64,000 bases of DNA from Flavobacterium muglaense (GTDB lineage Bacteria > Bacteroidota > Bacteroidia > Flavobacteriales > Flavobacteriaceae), in contig NZ_JACRUK010000010.1 in assembly GCF_014305155.1 (NCBI RefSeq), positions 1 through 64,000 of the forward strand, read 5' to 3'. Of the stretch, positions 1 through 8,262 are shown piece after piece; within the stretch, counting starts at the first letter, position 1; each line of letters starts with the position of its first letter. The translations under genes were made by a program, and so were the position numbers. Under the pieces are notes generated by a model that saw nothing but the letters and a program-made list of their open reading frames with translations, made no database searches and was not told the origin of the DNA.

Positions 1-30
1 ATTAACTGTGTGGATTATAGGAACGGGTAC

Positions 31-104
31 GAAGTCGGGAGACTTCGCACAGCACGCCCCTAGTTTTAATAACGTTTTCATTTTTAATGAAGACTTCGCA
101 CAGC
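31..104. repeat. 14-bp direct repeat and small hairpin downstream of the immunity gene
   Basis: The 14-mer AGACTTCGCACAGC occurs at 40-53 and again at 91-104. The first copy overlaps a perfect inverted repeat, GAAGTC (31-36) and GACTTC (41-46), with a GGGA loop. No gene is visible here. It could be part of a dispersed palindromic element or of a module boundary beyond the window; the sequence alone does not decide. Confidence 0.5.
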
Positions 105-130
105 TGGGTAAATTTATTTTTAGCCAATTT

Positions 131-159
131 GGAAACTTATTTTTGATTCAAAAGTTTCC
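131..159 (-). terminator. Weak hairpin after the immunity gene
   Basis: GGAAACTT (131-138) pairs with AAGTTTCC (152-159) around a 13-nt loop just downstream of the minus-strand stop at 163. No U-tract follows on the minus strand, so this is at best a weak terminator or an RNA 3'-end stabiliser. Confidence 0.3.
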
Positions 160-162
160 GTT

Positions 163-753
163 TTAGACATTTTCTTTTCTAACTCGCCAAAAATCCTCAG
201 TAAGTAATTTGTAAATTTGATAGGGTTTAATCCCCCAGTCTTCCAAATCCTCTTGTAATAGTACTTCCTTTGACCTCATAAATAAATCAAAAATATTGTC
301 TTCTAATTTGGTATGAACATTACTTAAAAGCCCTTGTCCATATCTCCAAATTTCATCTCTATTTTTATTTTCAACGCCTAGCAATAAAACATCTCCTTGG
401 TAAATTAAACCAATCTGGATAAAACCAAATTTATTCCAATTCTCTTCTTTGTTTTTATACTTTTCAATTTCATCTAATACCTTCTTATAGGGGAAAATAT
501 GGTCAATTGTTCCAAAATATTCTTCTCCATCAACTTGTACACCATCATAGGTAACAATTGATGTTAATGGGTAAAAATCCATTTCGTCATCATTCAAAAC
601 TATCTTTTCTAACTTGAATGACTTATATCCAATTTTAAATAATGTTATAAAATCCAAAAACTTAGGAGGTAGTTGATGATTACTCAATAATTCAGCAAAT
701 CCATCAGCGTTTTTGTCTACTTGTTGTAATAATTCTAAACCGATTCGATTCAT
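163..753 (-). CDS. SUKH (SMI1/KNR4)-like immunity protein
   Basis: A 196-aa soluble protein without signal peptide or membrane segment, starting 4 nt after the stop of the large toxin gene. The segment LPPKFLDFITLFKIG (about residues 28-42) resembles the first conserved helix of the SUKH fold, and the C-terminal part with LEDNIFDLF fits the helix that closes the fold. SUKH proteins are common immunity proteins for nuclease toxins in bacterial polymorphic toxin systems. The last position of the operon, right behind a gene with a C-terminal nuclease, is the classical toxin-immunity arrangement. Inference: it binds and neutralises the nuclease tip in the cytoplasm of producer and kin cells. Family assignment is by eye and of moderate strength; the role rests mainly on context. 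Confidence 0.6.
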   Translation of the reverse strand: MNRIGLELLQQVDKNADGFAELLSNHQLPPKFLDFITLFKIGYKSFKLEKIVLNDDEMDFYPLTSIVTYDGVQVDGEEYFGTIDHIFPYKKVLDEIEKYKNKEENWNKFGFIQIGLIYQGDVLLLGVENKNRDEIWRYGQGLLSNVHTKLEDNIFDLFMRSKEVLLQEDLEDWGIKPYQIYKLLTEDFWRVRKENV

Positions 754-757
754 GATT

Positions 758-3700
758 TTATGGTTGATTAAAAAAGCCTTTTAATTCAGGGTACTTTGTT
801 ACAATCTCTCTCCCTCCAGTATGCTTTCCTATAATTGCATCGTGAACAGATTTCTTTACTGGATACATACTACTGCCGTCCTGATGATGATGCCATGTAT
901 ATGGTTCACTCCAAGAACCATCCGCTTGTTTTATTTGAAAAGGAGACCATCCTGAAGATTGATTGCCTGTATTTGGGTCAATTGACTTTCTAACTTTACT
1001 TGCATCACCATCAAAAGCTTGTTGTACCAACTTATTTTTTGCGTCAGTCATATCAGATGTGTAATTTCCTTTCATTTCAATTTTCACAATATGATCGGGG
1101 CTTGATACATGAGGAGTTAATTCGGGATGCCCATATTTATTAAATTTAACACCACTATAAACACCTTCTCCATTGAATCCTGACGGTGTATTAGAAGGTA
1201 TGGCATTCTTATAATAATCGTCAACTTTCTTTATAAAATCATCTGACTCGTTTGCTAAACGTCTAAGTAAATCATCATTTGTTTTAAGCCAACTTGGTGC
1301 ATTAGACAATAATGATTTAACTTGTTCAAGTGTCTTCCCCACCCCACTAACACCATCTCCAAGTCTTAAATATTCGACTCCTTCAGTTGCATTACCTTTG
1401 GTATAATTACTGCCTTTTGTTCCTCTAGTACCTCTGTTGTAAAGATAAAAATCTTTTTCAGAAAAAACATCACCGTTTTTATTTATTTCTACCCAACCAT
1501 CACTGGCATAAAATGGTTTTTTAGTTTCAATTGAGAGGGCTATTGCTGCTGCTTCATCGTTACAGGATAATAATCTGGCAGTCTTGCCTGTAGGTGTGTT
1601 GTCTATGATACTAATTATTTCTTTACTGCTTTTTTCTTGTACTACACCTTCAACAACTACATAAAATTTATTGTCTTTTGCATGAATAATAATGTCTATA
1701 AAATTATCGGTACTTTTAAAAGCAAATTTTGTGTAGTTTATGGTGTTTTTTATTCCAAGCTTGATGACTGCAATATTTTTATATTTACCAATATCTTGTA
1801 GCGCTAATTTTAAAGCAGTAACAAATTCAGGCTTCAAAGATTTGCCTGCAATTTTAAGGTACGATATGCTTCGCATTCGCTGCACGAGTCCGCCTAGTGT
1901 TTTTGCAAGCTCTGGAGCGTTTACTAGTCCATCTACCATCATTATGCTGTTATAGACTAGATCCCATTTCTCATATAATTCTATATTACTTTGATATTGT
2001 TCAAACGTAACATCATCTTTTGACATCATCATCAATTCATCAAGAACTGCTGCTTCGCCGCCTATTATAGCTATTGCACCTACTATACTTGTGCCTCCTG
2101 ATGGTGCAGCAGCGACTATTGCACCTATTACCGCAGCACCATTACCAACATGGCGCCAAATACGGGCTTTTTTATGTTCTGCTATTGCTTTTTCTATACA
2201 TAAACCCCATATTGCAGGCATTACAATAACCTTATCTTTTTGTAAGCCTAATTCGTTATTATCAATACCTATCAAGAAAACAGTAGCTTCAAATGGGTCT
2301 GCTGTGGGATTGTCATAAAGTGACGGAAAGGTCATATCATCAATCCCTTTGCCTTTAAAATATTCAGAGTATGACTCTTTAAGATTAATTGTTCCGTTTG
2401 AATTAAATGTTATTGGCAATTTGCTGAGTACTGTATATTGCGCATTCAACTGGTCTTTATCACTTGAGATAGACATATTTGGTTTTAGCCCAATGATATA
2501 AGGCATGAGAGAAGAAGGGTAACGGAGCGTTTCGCCTAAAACTTCTATTGTTTTTGTGGTTTTAGCTACATTAGGATTTGCCATAAAGGCAATACTTACT
2601 TCGTCTATAAATGGATGTGTAACTTCGTCAAAGTCACATTCACCAAGCATTTTTACCAATAACGCGTAATTATTTTTTTTGACAATATTTATAATCTCTC
2701 TTTGAAAGTCATTATTTTCTAAACCGGTACTTGTTAGTTGAGCAATGGCTCTTCCTACATCATATTGATCTCCTGCATTAAAAACATTTGAAACGTAAGT
2801 TTTAGTATCGCCTATTTCCCTGTTCATTGCCTCCAAAGCAATTTTACTTTTTGCGTCTTCTATATTTCCAAGATAGGGAAGCAAAGCATTAATCATAGAC
2901 ACTCTTTCGGATGTTTTTATCGCTTGTAAACATTCTTTTACGGCTCTGTTTACTCGAAAAGCAATAGAACCTGGATTATCTATTTTTATTTCTGCAATTA
3001 GACTACAATCTATAGTTCCCGCATTTACCGATGCTTCATTTAGTAATACTTTACTGCAATTAATGGCTGGTATTTGCACTTCATCAGGAAGGATTGTTAA
3101 AACAGGATTTAATAAATTAGGTTTTTTTCTTACTGCAAGATAATAATTACAAGAGTTCGCGGCTTGTTGAATTAACAATCTGTAATTTTGCTCCTCAAAA
3201 GTTGTATTGTAGGCATTATTATAAGGAATATCAGAACCTTTTTCATAAAATGCTTCGGTAGTTTTTTTAGAATCAAATCCAAATTCATATTCTTTTCCAT
3301 TTATGTTAAATGCGTACAGTGTGCCGTTTGGATGACCTCCGTTATTGATATGATCAACATTTATTATATCTGAATCTTTTTTTCCATCATTTGTTTGAAA
3401 TCTAAATGATTTATGGTTTGGCATTATGTAGTTAAATCCTTCAGCAATCTGCGCCCCATCACTACTCCCTTGCGTAAACTGGTACAATTGCAAGCCTGGC
3501 GCATATATCATCTCCCAATCGTTATGGCTCAAGAGTTCACCTCCACCATAATCCATTAACAAGTTGGTTTTGCGTTGGTCAGCATCTTTAGAAAACGGGT
3601 GCTTCAAGCCAAATACACCATGACCTAATTCATGAGCTAGGGTGCGGTTTTCGCCATCAAATACAAAACCAAACTGCCTCAACAACGGCATGAATCCTGC

Positions 3701-6340
3701 GTTGCCATTGTTGGCTTTTTCGTTAGTGTAAAGCATGTAATAGGTATCGGTTTTATACTCGCTACCCAATGCATTTATTACCGCTTGGGTCACAAGTTGC
3801 TGCCCATTGGTGTACGTATTTAACGCGTCACTAGCTCCTGTTACTATAGTAGTACCCCAAGTGTTGGTAATCTTTTTCTTAATGGTACTTACATTAAAAC
3901 TGACTCCTGCTTTGTTGTATATTTCATTGAGTTTTGTTGCTGCATCGCTAGGAATTGGCGCATCATTGATACTCACAAGCACTACATTGACTTTTTTACC
4001 GCTAAGATGCCATAGGTCTATTTTACCAGCCACTTCGTACTTGGCTGTAGAGTCGGCTGGTTTTACGGTTGCTATAATAGCATCCTTAGCGTAGTCAAAT
4101 TGTTTGGTTAGCTCAAATGTCGCTACATTACCGGACCATGAAGGTTCTACTGCATTTCCGTTTTGTGTTTTAAAGACAAGGTTCTCTTTTGTTTTTCCAT
4201 TCGAGAAAATTGCTGTAGCATTTATTTGATCTGTACTAAACGGCGTGTTAGACAGTGCTTTGTAGTGTACGTAATAGTTACCACCATCAGCCTTGTTAAT
4301 AGTTTCGTAGGTACTATTAAGTGTTGTGTTTGTAGATAGGCCTGTGTCTTGATTGGGGTTGGTGTCAAAGGTGTATTTGCCGTTGCCTGGTTCAAATAGT
4401 ACTTCTACATCCTTAGATGATATCAAGTTCACATTGCCCGCGTTGTCCACACCTGTGGTGTTGCTTTTATTAGGTGCGCCACCATCTGCGGCTTGTCCTT
4501 CGGTAACTTCTCCTTGCTCGTTTACGGTAAAGGTTTTACCGTTTTTATCGGTAATCACTACTGGTGGTTTAGTATCAATTGTGGTTTCGGTACCGTTTTT
4601 AAGAACCAGAACTACTTGACCATCAACAACCTTTACGCCTTGTAATTCTACTTTGGTAGCGTCAAAAGTGGCAACCTCTCCTTTAAGTCCTGTTAAGTCC
4701 TGAATGATAGCATCAGCATCAAGGATACTTTTCCATTTAGGATCATAACTTGTCTCTACTACACCTCTGGTGAGTTGGTAATCCGTATTGATTTGAATGC
4801 TTTTAAAGTCTACTTTTATTCTAGTGTACTTACCAATGTTAACTGCTCCATCACTTAATTTGTTAGCAATATTAATTACCTTATTCAACTGCGCTAAAAA
4901 AGGAAGGGTTATATACCCCCAGCCTGAATAGTTGCCCTCACTACCATTTACTTCTACAGTTACAACAGGAAAGTCACCTGCAGTGAAAATTTCGCCCCTT
5001 TTTAAACTAGGAAGAGGAGTGTTGTTTGTAATTTTTATCTGTGGCATTATACCACAGTTGTAATAAGCAGTTTCGCTTTCCGTAGGTGTTGTAAACTCTT
5101 GTATGCCAGAGAAAGCAAAGCCTCCCTCGGGTGTACACTCGCCACCTACTCTAAATTCATAGGTAGTTCCTGCTTCAAGATTGTGAATAGTGCCTTGCTG
5201 GTTGTAGGCATATAGATCGAACCAGTCGTCATCGCCATAGCCTTTTTTACGGTATTGGATTTGGTACCGAATATGATCTGAATACAGCCATGTAATTTGT
5301 ACCGTTTGGGTGTTTTGGGCTTCGGACAGGACAAATTTTGGTACTTCGCAATTGCCTTGATAGGTAAAATTAAAGATTTCGCTATACCCATTATTTTTAA
5401 AGACTGAGGTTTCACTGATCCCGTCACTTACGATGGCTCGTACTTGCCAAGCGTATTTTTTACCTTCTAAAAGCGGAATGTCTGCCGGCCCATAAAGTAG
5501 GGTGCTGGTGTAGGTTGTGGTTTGATAAAGTGGTGGGCTGCTTAAAAACGCTGCTTGCGGATCTATTGTAGTATCCCACAATTCTTTAAGGGTAAACTCG
5601 TATTGAACTCCTGTGGCGTTGAGGTGGCGTGGTGTCCAACTAAAAAGAAGATTTTGTGGATTTTTGGCTGTTACTAAGTCGCCCCGAAAAGGCAGGTTAA
5701 GAATAGGGGGGTCGTTAAGTATTAAATAAACTGAGAAGCAACTCTTGCGCGACAATAATTGCCCAGAGAAGAAGTCATATACTTCAAAACAGAAATCATA
5801 CCTACCACTAGGTAAGGGTTGTGTATATTGTTGGGGTGCTATTCCCAAAAGGTTATTGAGTTCAAAATAAGGACGTAAATCCAAGTTTGATAGCCGTTGA
5901 TTAATTCCTCCATCCAAATAGATTGGTGTTGCTCCTGCAACAACATCTGTATTTTGAATGTTATAACCATTGCCTTCGATGCGCATTTTAAGTCGCACGC
6001 GTCGGCCTATTTCTTGTGTGTCTGTCAATAGGATATTGACAAATAGTTTTTCGGAATTGGTGGTTTGATAATCAGATAGTTTTAAGCTATATGGCGGTAT
6101 TAACTGCGGATTTACTTGAATAGGGTAAATTTGGGCAGATGCCTGCTGGAAGGTTAGTAATGATAAGAATACTGTGAGTAGTAGGCAGTAGGCAGTATGC
6201 AGTATAAAATTTTCAGTTTTCAGTGTTCGGTTTGGGGTGTTCAGTATGCGGTATGCGGTATGCAATATGCGGTATGCAGTATGTAGTATGCAGTTTACGA
6301 GTTGCAATGTGTTGATTATAGTTTGGAGTATTTTTTTCAT
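758..6340 (-). CDS. Large modular secreted toxin: TANFOR/FnIII-like N-terminus, metallopeptidase, C-terminal HNH nuclease
   Basis: An 1860-aa protein. Residues 1-69 hold a signal peptide (hydrophobic core LLLTVFLSLLTF, cleavage after QASA) whose n-region is stretched by in-frame heptamer repeats. Residues about 70-330 resemble the conserved front part of flavobacterial proteins annotated with TANFOR or fibronectin-like domains. An FnIII-like domain follows (about 333-420), then beta-rich segments. A zinc-peptidase motif HELGHGVFGLKH begins at H903, with LLMDYG behind it as a possible Met-turn. A Gly/Ala-rich hydrophobic stretch (AAVIGAIVAAAP) lies near residue 1450. The C-terminal ~150 residues contain the VKFNKYGHPEL and WHHHQDGSSMYPV motifs (W1816, H1817-H1819) and HTGG, typical of HNH/Endo VII-superfamily toxin tips. 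Known for the family: such tips cut nucleic acid. Inference: the peptidase may release the tip. ATGA overlap with the preceding gene; immunity gene 4 nt downstream. No T9SS sorting domain at the C-terminus, as expected where the tip is the payload. Confidence 0.75.
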   Translation of the reverse strand: MKKILQTIINTLQLVNCILHTAYRILHTAYRILNTPNRTLKTENFILHTAYCLLLTVFLSLLTFQQASAQIYPIQVNPQLIPPYSLKLSDYQTTNSEKLFVNILLTDTQEIGRRVRLKMRIEGNGYNIQNTDVVAGATPIYLDGGINQRLSNLDLRPYFELNNLLGIAPQQYTQPLPSGRYDFCFEVYDFFSGQLLSRKSCFSVYLILNDPPILNLPFRGDLVTAKNPQNLLFSWTPRHLNATGVQYEFTLKELWDTTIDPQAAFLSSPPLYQTTTYTSTLLYGPADIPLLEGKKYAWQVRAIVSDGISETSVFKNNGYSEIFNFTYQGNCEVPKFVLSEAQNTQTVQITWLYSDHIRYQIQYRKKGYGDDDWFDLYAYNQQGTIHNLEAGTTYEFRVGGECTPEGGFAFSGIQEFTTPTESETAYYNCGIMPQIKITNNTPLPSLKRGEIFTAGDFPVVTVEVNGSEGNYSGWGYITLPFLAQLNKVINIANKLSDGAVNIGKYTRIKVDFKSIQINTDYQLTRGVVETSYDPKWKSILDADAIIQDLTGLKGEVATFDATKVELQGVKVVDGQVVLVLKNGTETTIDTKPPVVITDKNGKTFTVNEQGEVTEGQAADGGAPNKSNTTGVDNAGNVNLISSKDVEVLFEPGNGKYTFDTNPNQDTGLSTNTTLNSTYETINKADGGNYYVHYKALSNTPFSTDQINATAIFSNGKTKENLVFKTQNGNAVEPSWSGNVATFELTKQFDYAKDAIIATVKPADSTAKYEVAGKIDLWHLSGKKVNVVLVSINDAPIPSDAATKLNEIYNKAGVSFNVSTIKKKITNTWGTTIVTGASDALNTYTNGQQLVTQAVINALGSEYKTDTYYMLYTNEKANNGNAGFMPLLRQFGFVFDGENRTLAHELGHGVFGLKHPFSKDADQRKTNLLMDYGGGELLSHNDWEMIYAPGLQLYQFTQGSSDGAQIAEGFNYIMPNHKSFRFQTNDGKKDSDIINVDHINNGGHPNGTLYAFNINGKEYEFGFDSKKTTEAFYEKGSDIPYNNAYNTTFEEQNYRLLIQQAANSCNYYLAVRKKPNLLNPVLTILPDEVQIPAINCSKVLLNEASVNAGTIDCSLIAEIKIDNPGSIAFRVNRAVKECLQAIKTSERVSMINALLPYLGNIEDAKSKIALEAMNREIGDTKTYVSNVFNAGDQYDVGRAIAQLTSTGLENNDFQREIINIVKKNNYALLVKMLGECDFDEVTHPFIDEVSIAFMANPNVAKTTKTIEVLGETLRYPSSLMPYIIGLKPNMSISSDKDQLNAQYTVLSKLPITFNSNGTINLKESYSEYFKGKGIDDMTFPSLYDNPTADPFEATVFLIGIDNNELGLQKDKVIVMPAIWGLCIEKAIAEHKKARIWRHVGNGAAVIGAIVAAAPSGGTSIVGAIAIIGGEAAVLDELMMMSKDDVTFEQYQSNIELYEKWDLVYNSIMMVDGLVNAPELAKTLGGLVQRMRSISYLKIAGKSLKPEFVTALKLALQDIGKYKNIAVIKLGIKNTINYTKFAFKSTDNFIDIIIHAKDNKFYVVVEGVVQEKSSKEIISIIDNTPTGKTARLLSCNDEAAAIALSIETKKPFYASDGWVEINKNGDVFSEKDFYLYNRGTRGTKGSNYTKGNATEGVEYLRLGDGVSGVGKTLEQVKSLLSNAPSWLKTNDDLLRRLANESDDFIKKVDDYYKNAIPSNTPSGFNGEGVYSGVKFNKYGHPELTPHVSSPDHIVKIEMKGNYTSDMTDAKNKLVQQAFDGDASKVRKSIDPNTGNQSSGWSPFQIKQADGSWSEPYTWHHHQDGSSMYPVKKSVHDAIIGKHTGGREIVTKYPELKGFFNQP
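6174..6306 (+). repeat. Heptameric tandem repeat tract (GTNNGCA type), 19 in-phase units
   Basis: Nineteen consecutive 7-bp units in uninterrupted register. Most begin GT and many fit GTATGCG, GTATGCA or GTAGGCA. The tract lies inside the 5' end of the toxin gene and encodes the repetitive HTAYR-type peptide ahead of the signal-peptide core. Three heptamers equal seven codons, which explains the 7-residue peptide periodicity. Confidence 0.9.
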
Positions 6341-6699
6341 TTTTTACTAAATTTTTCAGGATTTTGAATCCTATATCCTAATAGCTTGCCTGTTTCTACG
6401 GTGAAGGCAAGTAGTTCTTGATGTGTGTTTTCTGTTAGGTTGTTGCAAGCAACTGCAAAATCGAGCCAAACGGTGGTTTCGCTATTTTCCATATCTGCAT
6501 CCGATATTTTGGCAATAAAATGTTTTTCATACAATCGTTTTCTGTATCCATTCGCAATATTAGCACAAACAGATCGGGAACTTCTCCTTATTTGATCGGT
6601 TAGTGCATAACGTTCTTCTTTAGGAAATGCTTTGGACACTTCAAATACTTGCATGGCTAACTTGAACGCCTTTTGATATGCCATTAATTCTTTATACAT
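6337..6699 (-). CDS. Four-helix bundle protein (S23/23S rRNA intervening-sequence family)
   Basis: A 120-aa protein, full length for the family. Diagnostic features are the opening YKELMAYQKAFKLAM, the central DQIRRSSRSVCANIANGYRK motif and the helix around residues 75-110 with TVWLDFAVA. The family forms pentameric four-helix bundles; it was first noted as an ORF within rRNA intervening sequences and its cellular role is not settled. The stop overlaps the toxin start (ATGA), so translational coupling is likely. The gene is bracketed by heptamer-repeat tracts in inverted orientation (6174-6306 and 6727-6775), suggesting that gene and repeats arrived as one unit. A relation to the Avd protein of diversity-generating retroelements was considered, but no reverse transcriptase or template repeat is visible. 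Confidence 0.85.
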   Translation of the reverse strand: MYKELMAYQKAFKLAMQVFEVSKAFPKEERYALTDQIRRSSRSVCANIANGYRKRLYEKHFIAKISDADMENSETTVWLDFAVACNNLTENTHQELLAFTVETGKLLGYRIQNPEKFSKK

Positions 6700-6726
6700 A
6701 AATTAGAATTTTTGTCTAATATTCAT

Positions 6727-6775
6727 TCCAAACTGCCCACTGCAAACTGAAGCCTGCCTACTGCAATCTACTTAC
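6727..6775 (-). repeat. Heptameric tandem repeat tract, 7 units, inverted relative to the tract at 6174-6306
   Basis: Seven in-phase units of the form TGCNNAC on the plus strand (TGCCCAC, TGCAAAC, TGCCTAC and variants), which is GTNNGCA on the minus strand. The tract lies in the spacer between the PKD lipoprotein gene, whose stop at 6772-6774 falls in the last unit, and the four-helix-bundle gene. Confidence 0.85.
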
Positions 6776-8262
6776 TCTTTCATCACTTTTATATCAACAA
6801 CAATATAAGAATTTGCGCCATTGGCAATAAAGCTTTTAATTTTTATGGCTCCTTTTCGCCCATCTTGAGTTTTAAATAGCACGATGCGTGGCACTATGCT
6901 ATTGTCAAAATCTTGTAACCCTCCAGCTGTTTCGGTAATCGTTAAATTGGATAATGTGGCATCAGTAGTCATTGCATCAAATTGTGCCACAGATAAAGAG
7001 CTTGAACAATTACAGGATTCTTGACTATTGATAAACTGAGTATGTGTGGCGTTGGGGATTGCGTTAAAGCTTAAAGTCTGTACTTGATCGGGCGCAATAA
7101 ATTTGTTGAAAGAAAAAGTTGCACTAAGTCCGTAAAAAGCGATATCAATCAAAGACCCGTTAGAATTATTTACTTCTTGACTGTTGTACAGCTCACGTGT
7201 TGTTGTAGAGAAAAAAGCAGCTGTAGCATTCGAGCTATGTGCGGTGTTGATTCCTAGCTTCACATTACTAAAAGTTCTTAAATTTGTGTTCGATAGTACT
7301 GTTATGATTTTGGTTGCAGTTTTAGTTTCTTTACCATTAGTAGCCTCAAGTTTTAGTGTATAGGTTCCTGCTGTTGCAAAGGTAATTTTAGGGTTTGTTG
7401 CTGTACTCACTGATGGATTTCCTCCTATGCAAGTCCAAGTATAACTAGTGGCACTCACGCTATTATTAGTCATAGTTAAGCTTAGTGGCGCTTGTAAATC
7501 ATCATCTTCGAATGCCAATTGGTACTCAAATGCGGCTGCTAAATAAGGTGCTACAGTAACTGTTTTTTGCAGTTGGTAGGTTTCCTTGCCGTTACTTACT
7601 TCTAATGTTATGGTGTGATCTCCAGGTTCAGTGAAGATAACGTTTGTTGGGTTTTGACTATTGGATGTTGCAGGAGTACCATTTTGAAAAGTCCATTTGT
7701 ATGAACTTGCTCCTGTTGTGGTATTCGTAAATGCGACTTCCATAGGAGAAAAAGTATCTTTGACAATAGCGGTAGTGAAACCGGTTACTATCTTATCGTT
7801 GATAACAATGGCTACTTCTTTTGTTTCAACTATCCCATCACGGTTCATCGCTGTTAATTTGATACTATAGTTGCCTTCTTTCGTGTAGACAGCGGTTCCT
7901 GGATTTTGTTTGGTAGAACTGGTTGTTTCAGCACCTTCAAATGACCAATCATAGGTGTCCGCACCAACTGTTTTATTGGTAATTTTCACTAGGACGGGTA
8001 CCGAGTAATCATTATTTACTACCTCAATACTAAAATCAATAGTAATAGGTACTGCCTGTTCTTTTGTACAGCTAGACATAAAGAGTGTTATGCCAAGTAA
8101 ACACGTCAAGGCAGTACCCATCATTTTAAAAGAATCCAGCACAGATCGACTATTTTTTCTTTTGCCATAATTCATAGCTGGTTGTTTTAAATAGTGATTC
8201 GCAATATTCTGTATACTAATAAAGCCCTGCCGACTACTACATGTGTTTTTAACTGCTCTCAT
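6772..8262 (-). CDS. PKD-domain lipoprotein
   Basis: A 496-aa reading frame. A lipobox (LFMSSC, Cys65 in the longest form) ends a hydrophobic segment, so the mature protein should be lipid-anchored. Three PKD-like domains follow (about residues 75-155, 157-235 and 238-320), each with a YxWxF-type core and a GxYxIxL strand, then a C-terminal domain of unknown type (about 325-496). The first ATG at 8262 overlaps the preceding stop (TAATG), which favours coupling. Starts at 8175 (residue 30) or 8124 (residue 47) would give a more normal signal peptide; the last yields 18 residues before the Cys. It probably acts with the adjacent SprB-type adhesin at the cell surface; that is inference from gene order. 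Confidence 0.8.
   Translation of the reverse strand: MRAVKNTCSSRQGFISIQNIANHYLKQPAMNYGKRKNSRSVLDSFKMMGTALTCLLGITLFMSSCTKEQAVPITIDFSIEVVNNDYSVPVLVKITNKTVGADTYDWSFEGAETTSSTKQNPGTAVYTKEGNYSIKLTAMNRDGIVETKEVAIVINDKIVTGFTTAIVKDTFSPMEVAFTNTTTGASSYKWTFQNGTPATSNSQNPTNVIFTEPGDHTITLEVSNGKETYQLQKTVTVAPYLAAAFEYQLAFEDDDLQAPLSLTMTNNSVSATSYTWTCIGGNPSVSTATNPKITFATAGTYTLKLEATNGKETKTATKIITVLSNTNLRTFSNVKLGINTAHSSNATAAFFSTTTRELYNSQEVNNSNGSLIDIAFYGLSATFSFNKFIAPDQVQTLSFNAIPNATHTQFINSQESCNCSSSLSVAQFDAMTTDATLSNLTITETAGGLQDFDNSIVPRIVLFKTQDGRKGAIKIKSFIANGANSYIVVDIKVMKE

Noticed and set aside
6174-6306. Heptamer tract as a CRISPR array
   Set aside because: Units are 7 bp and contiguous with no spacers, and no cas genes are present.
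6337-6699. Four-helix-bundle protein as Avd of a diversity-generating retroelement
   Set aside because: No reverse transcriptase, template repeat or variable repeat is visible, and the sequence fits the general S23 family equally well.
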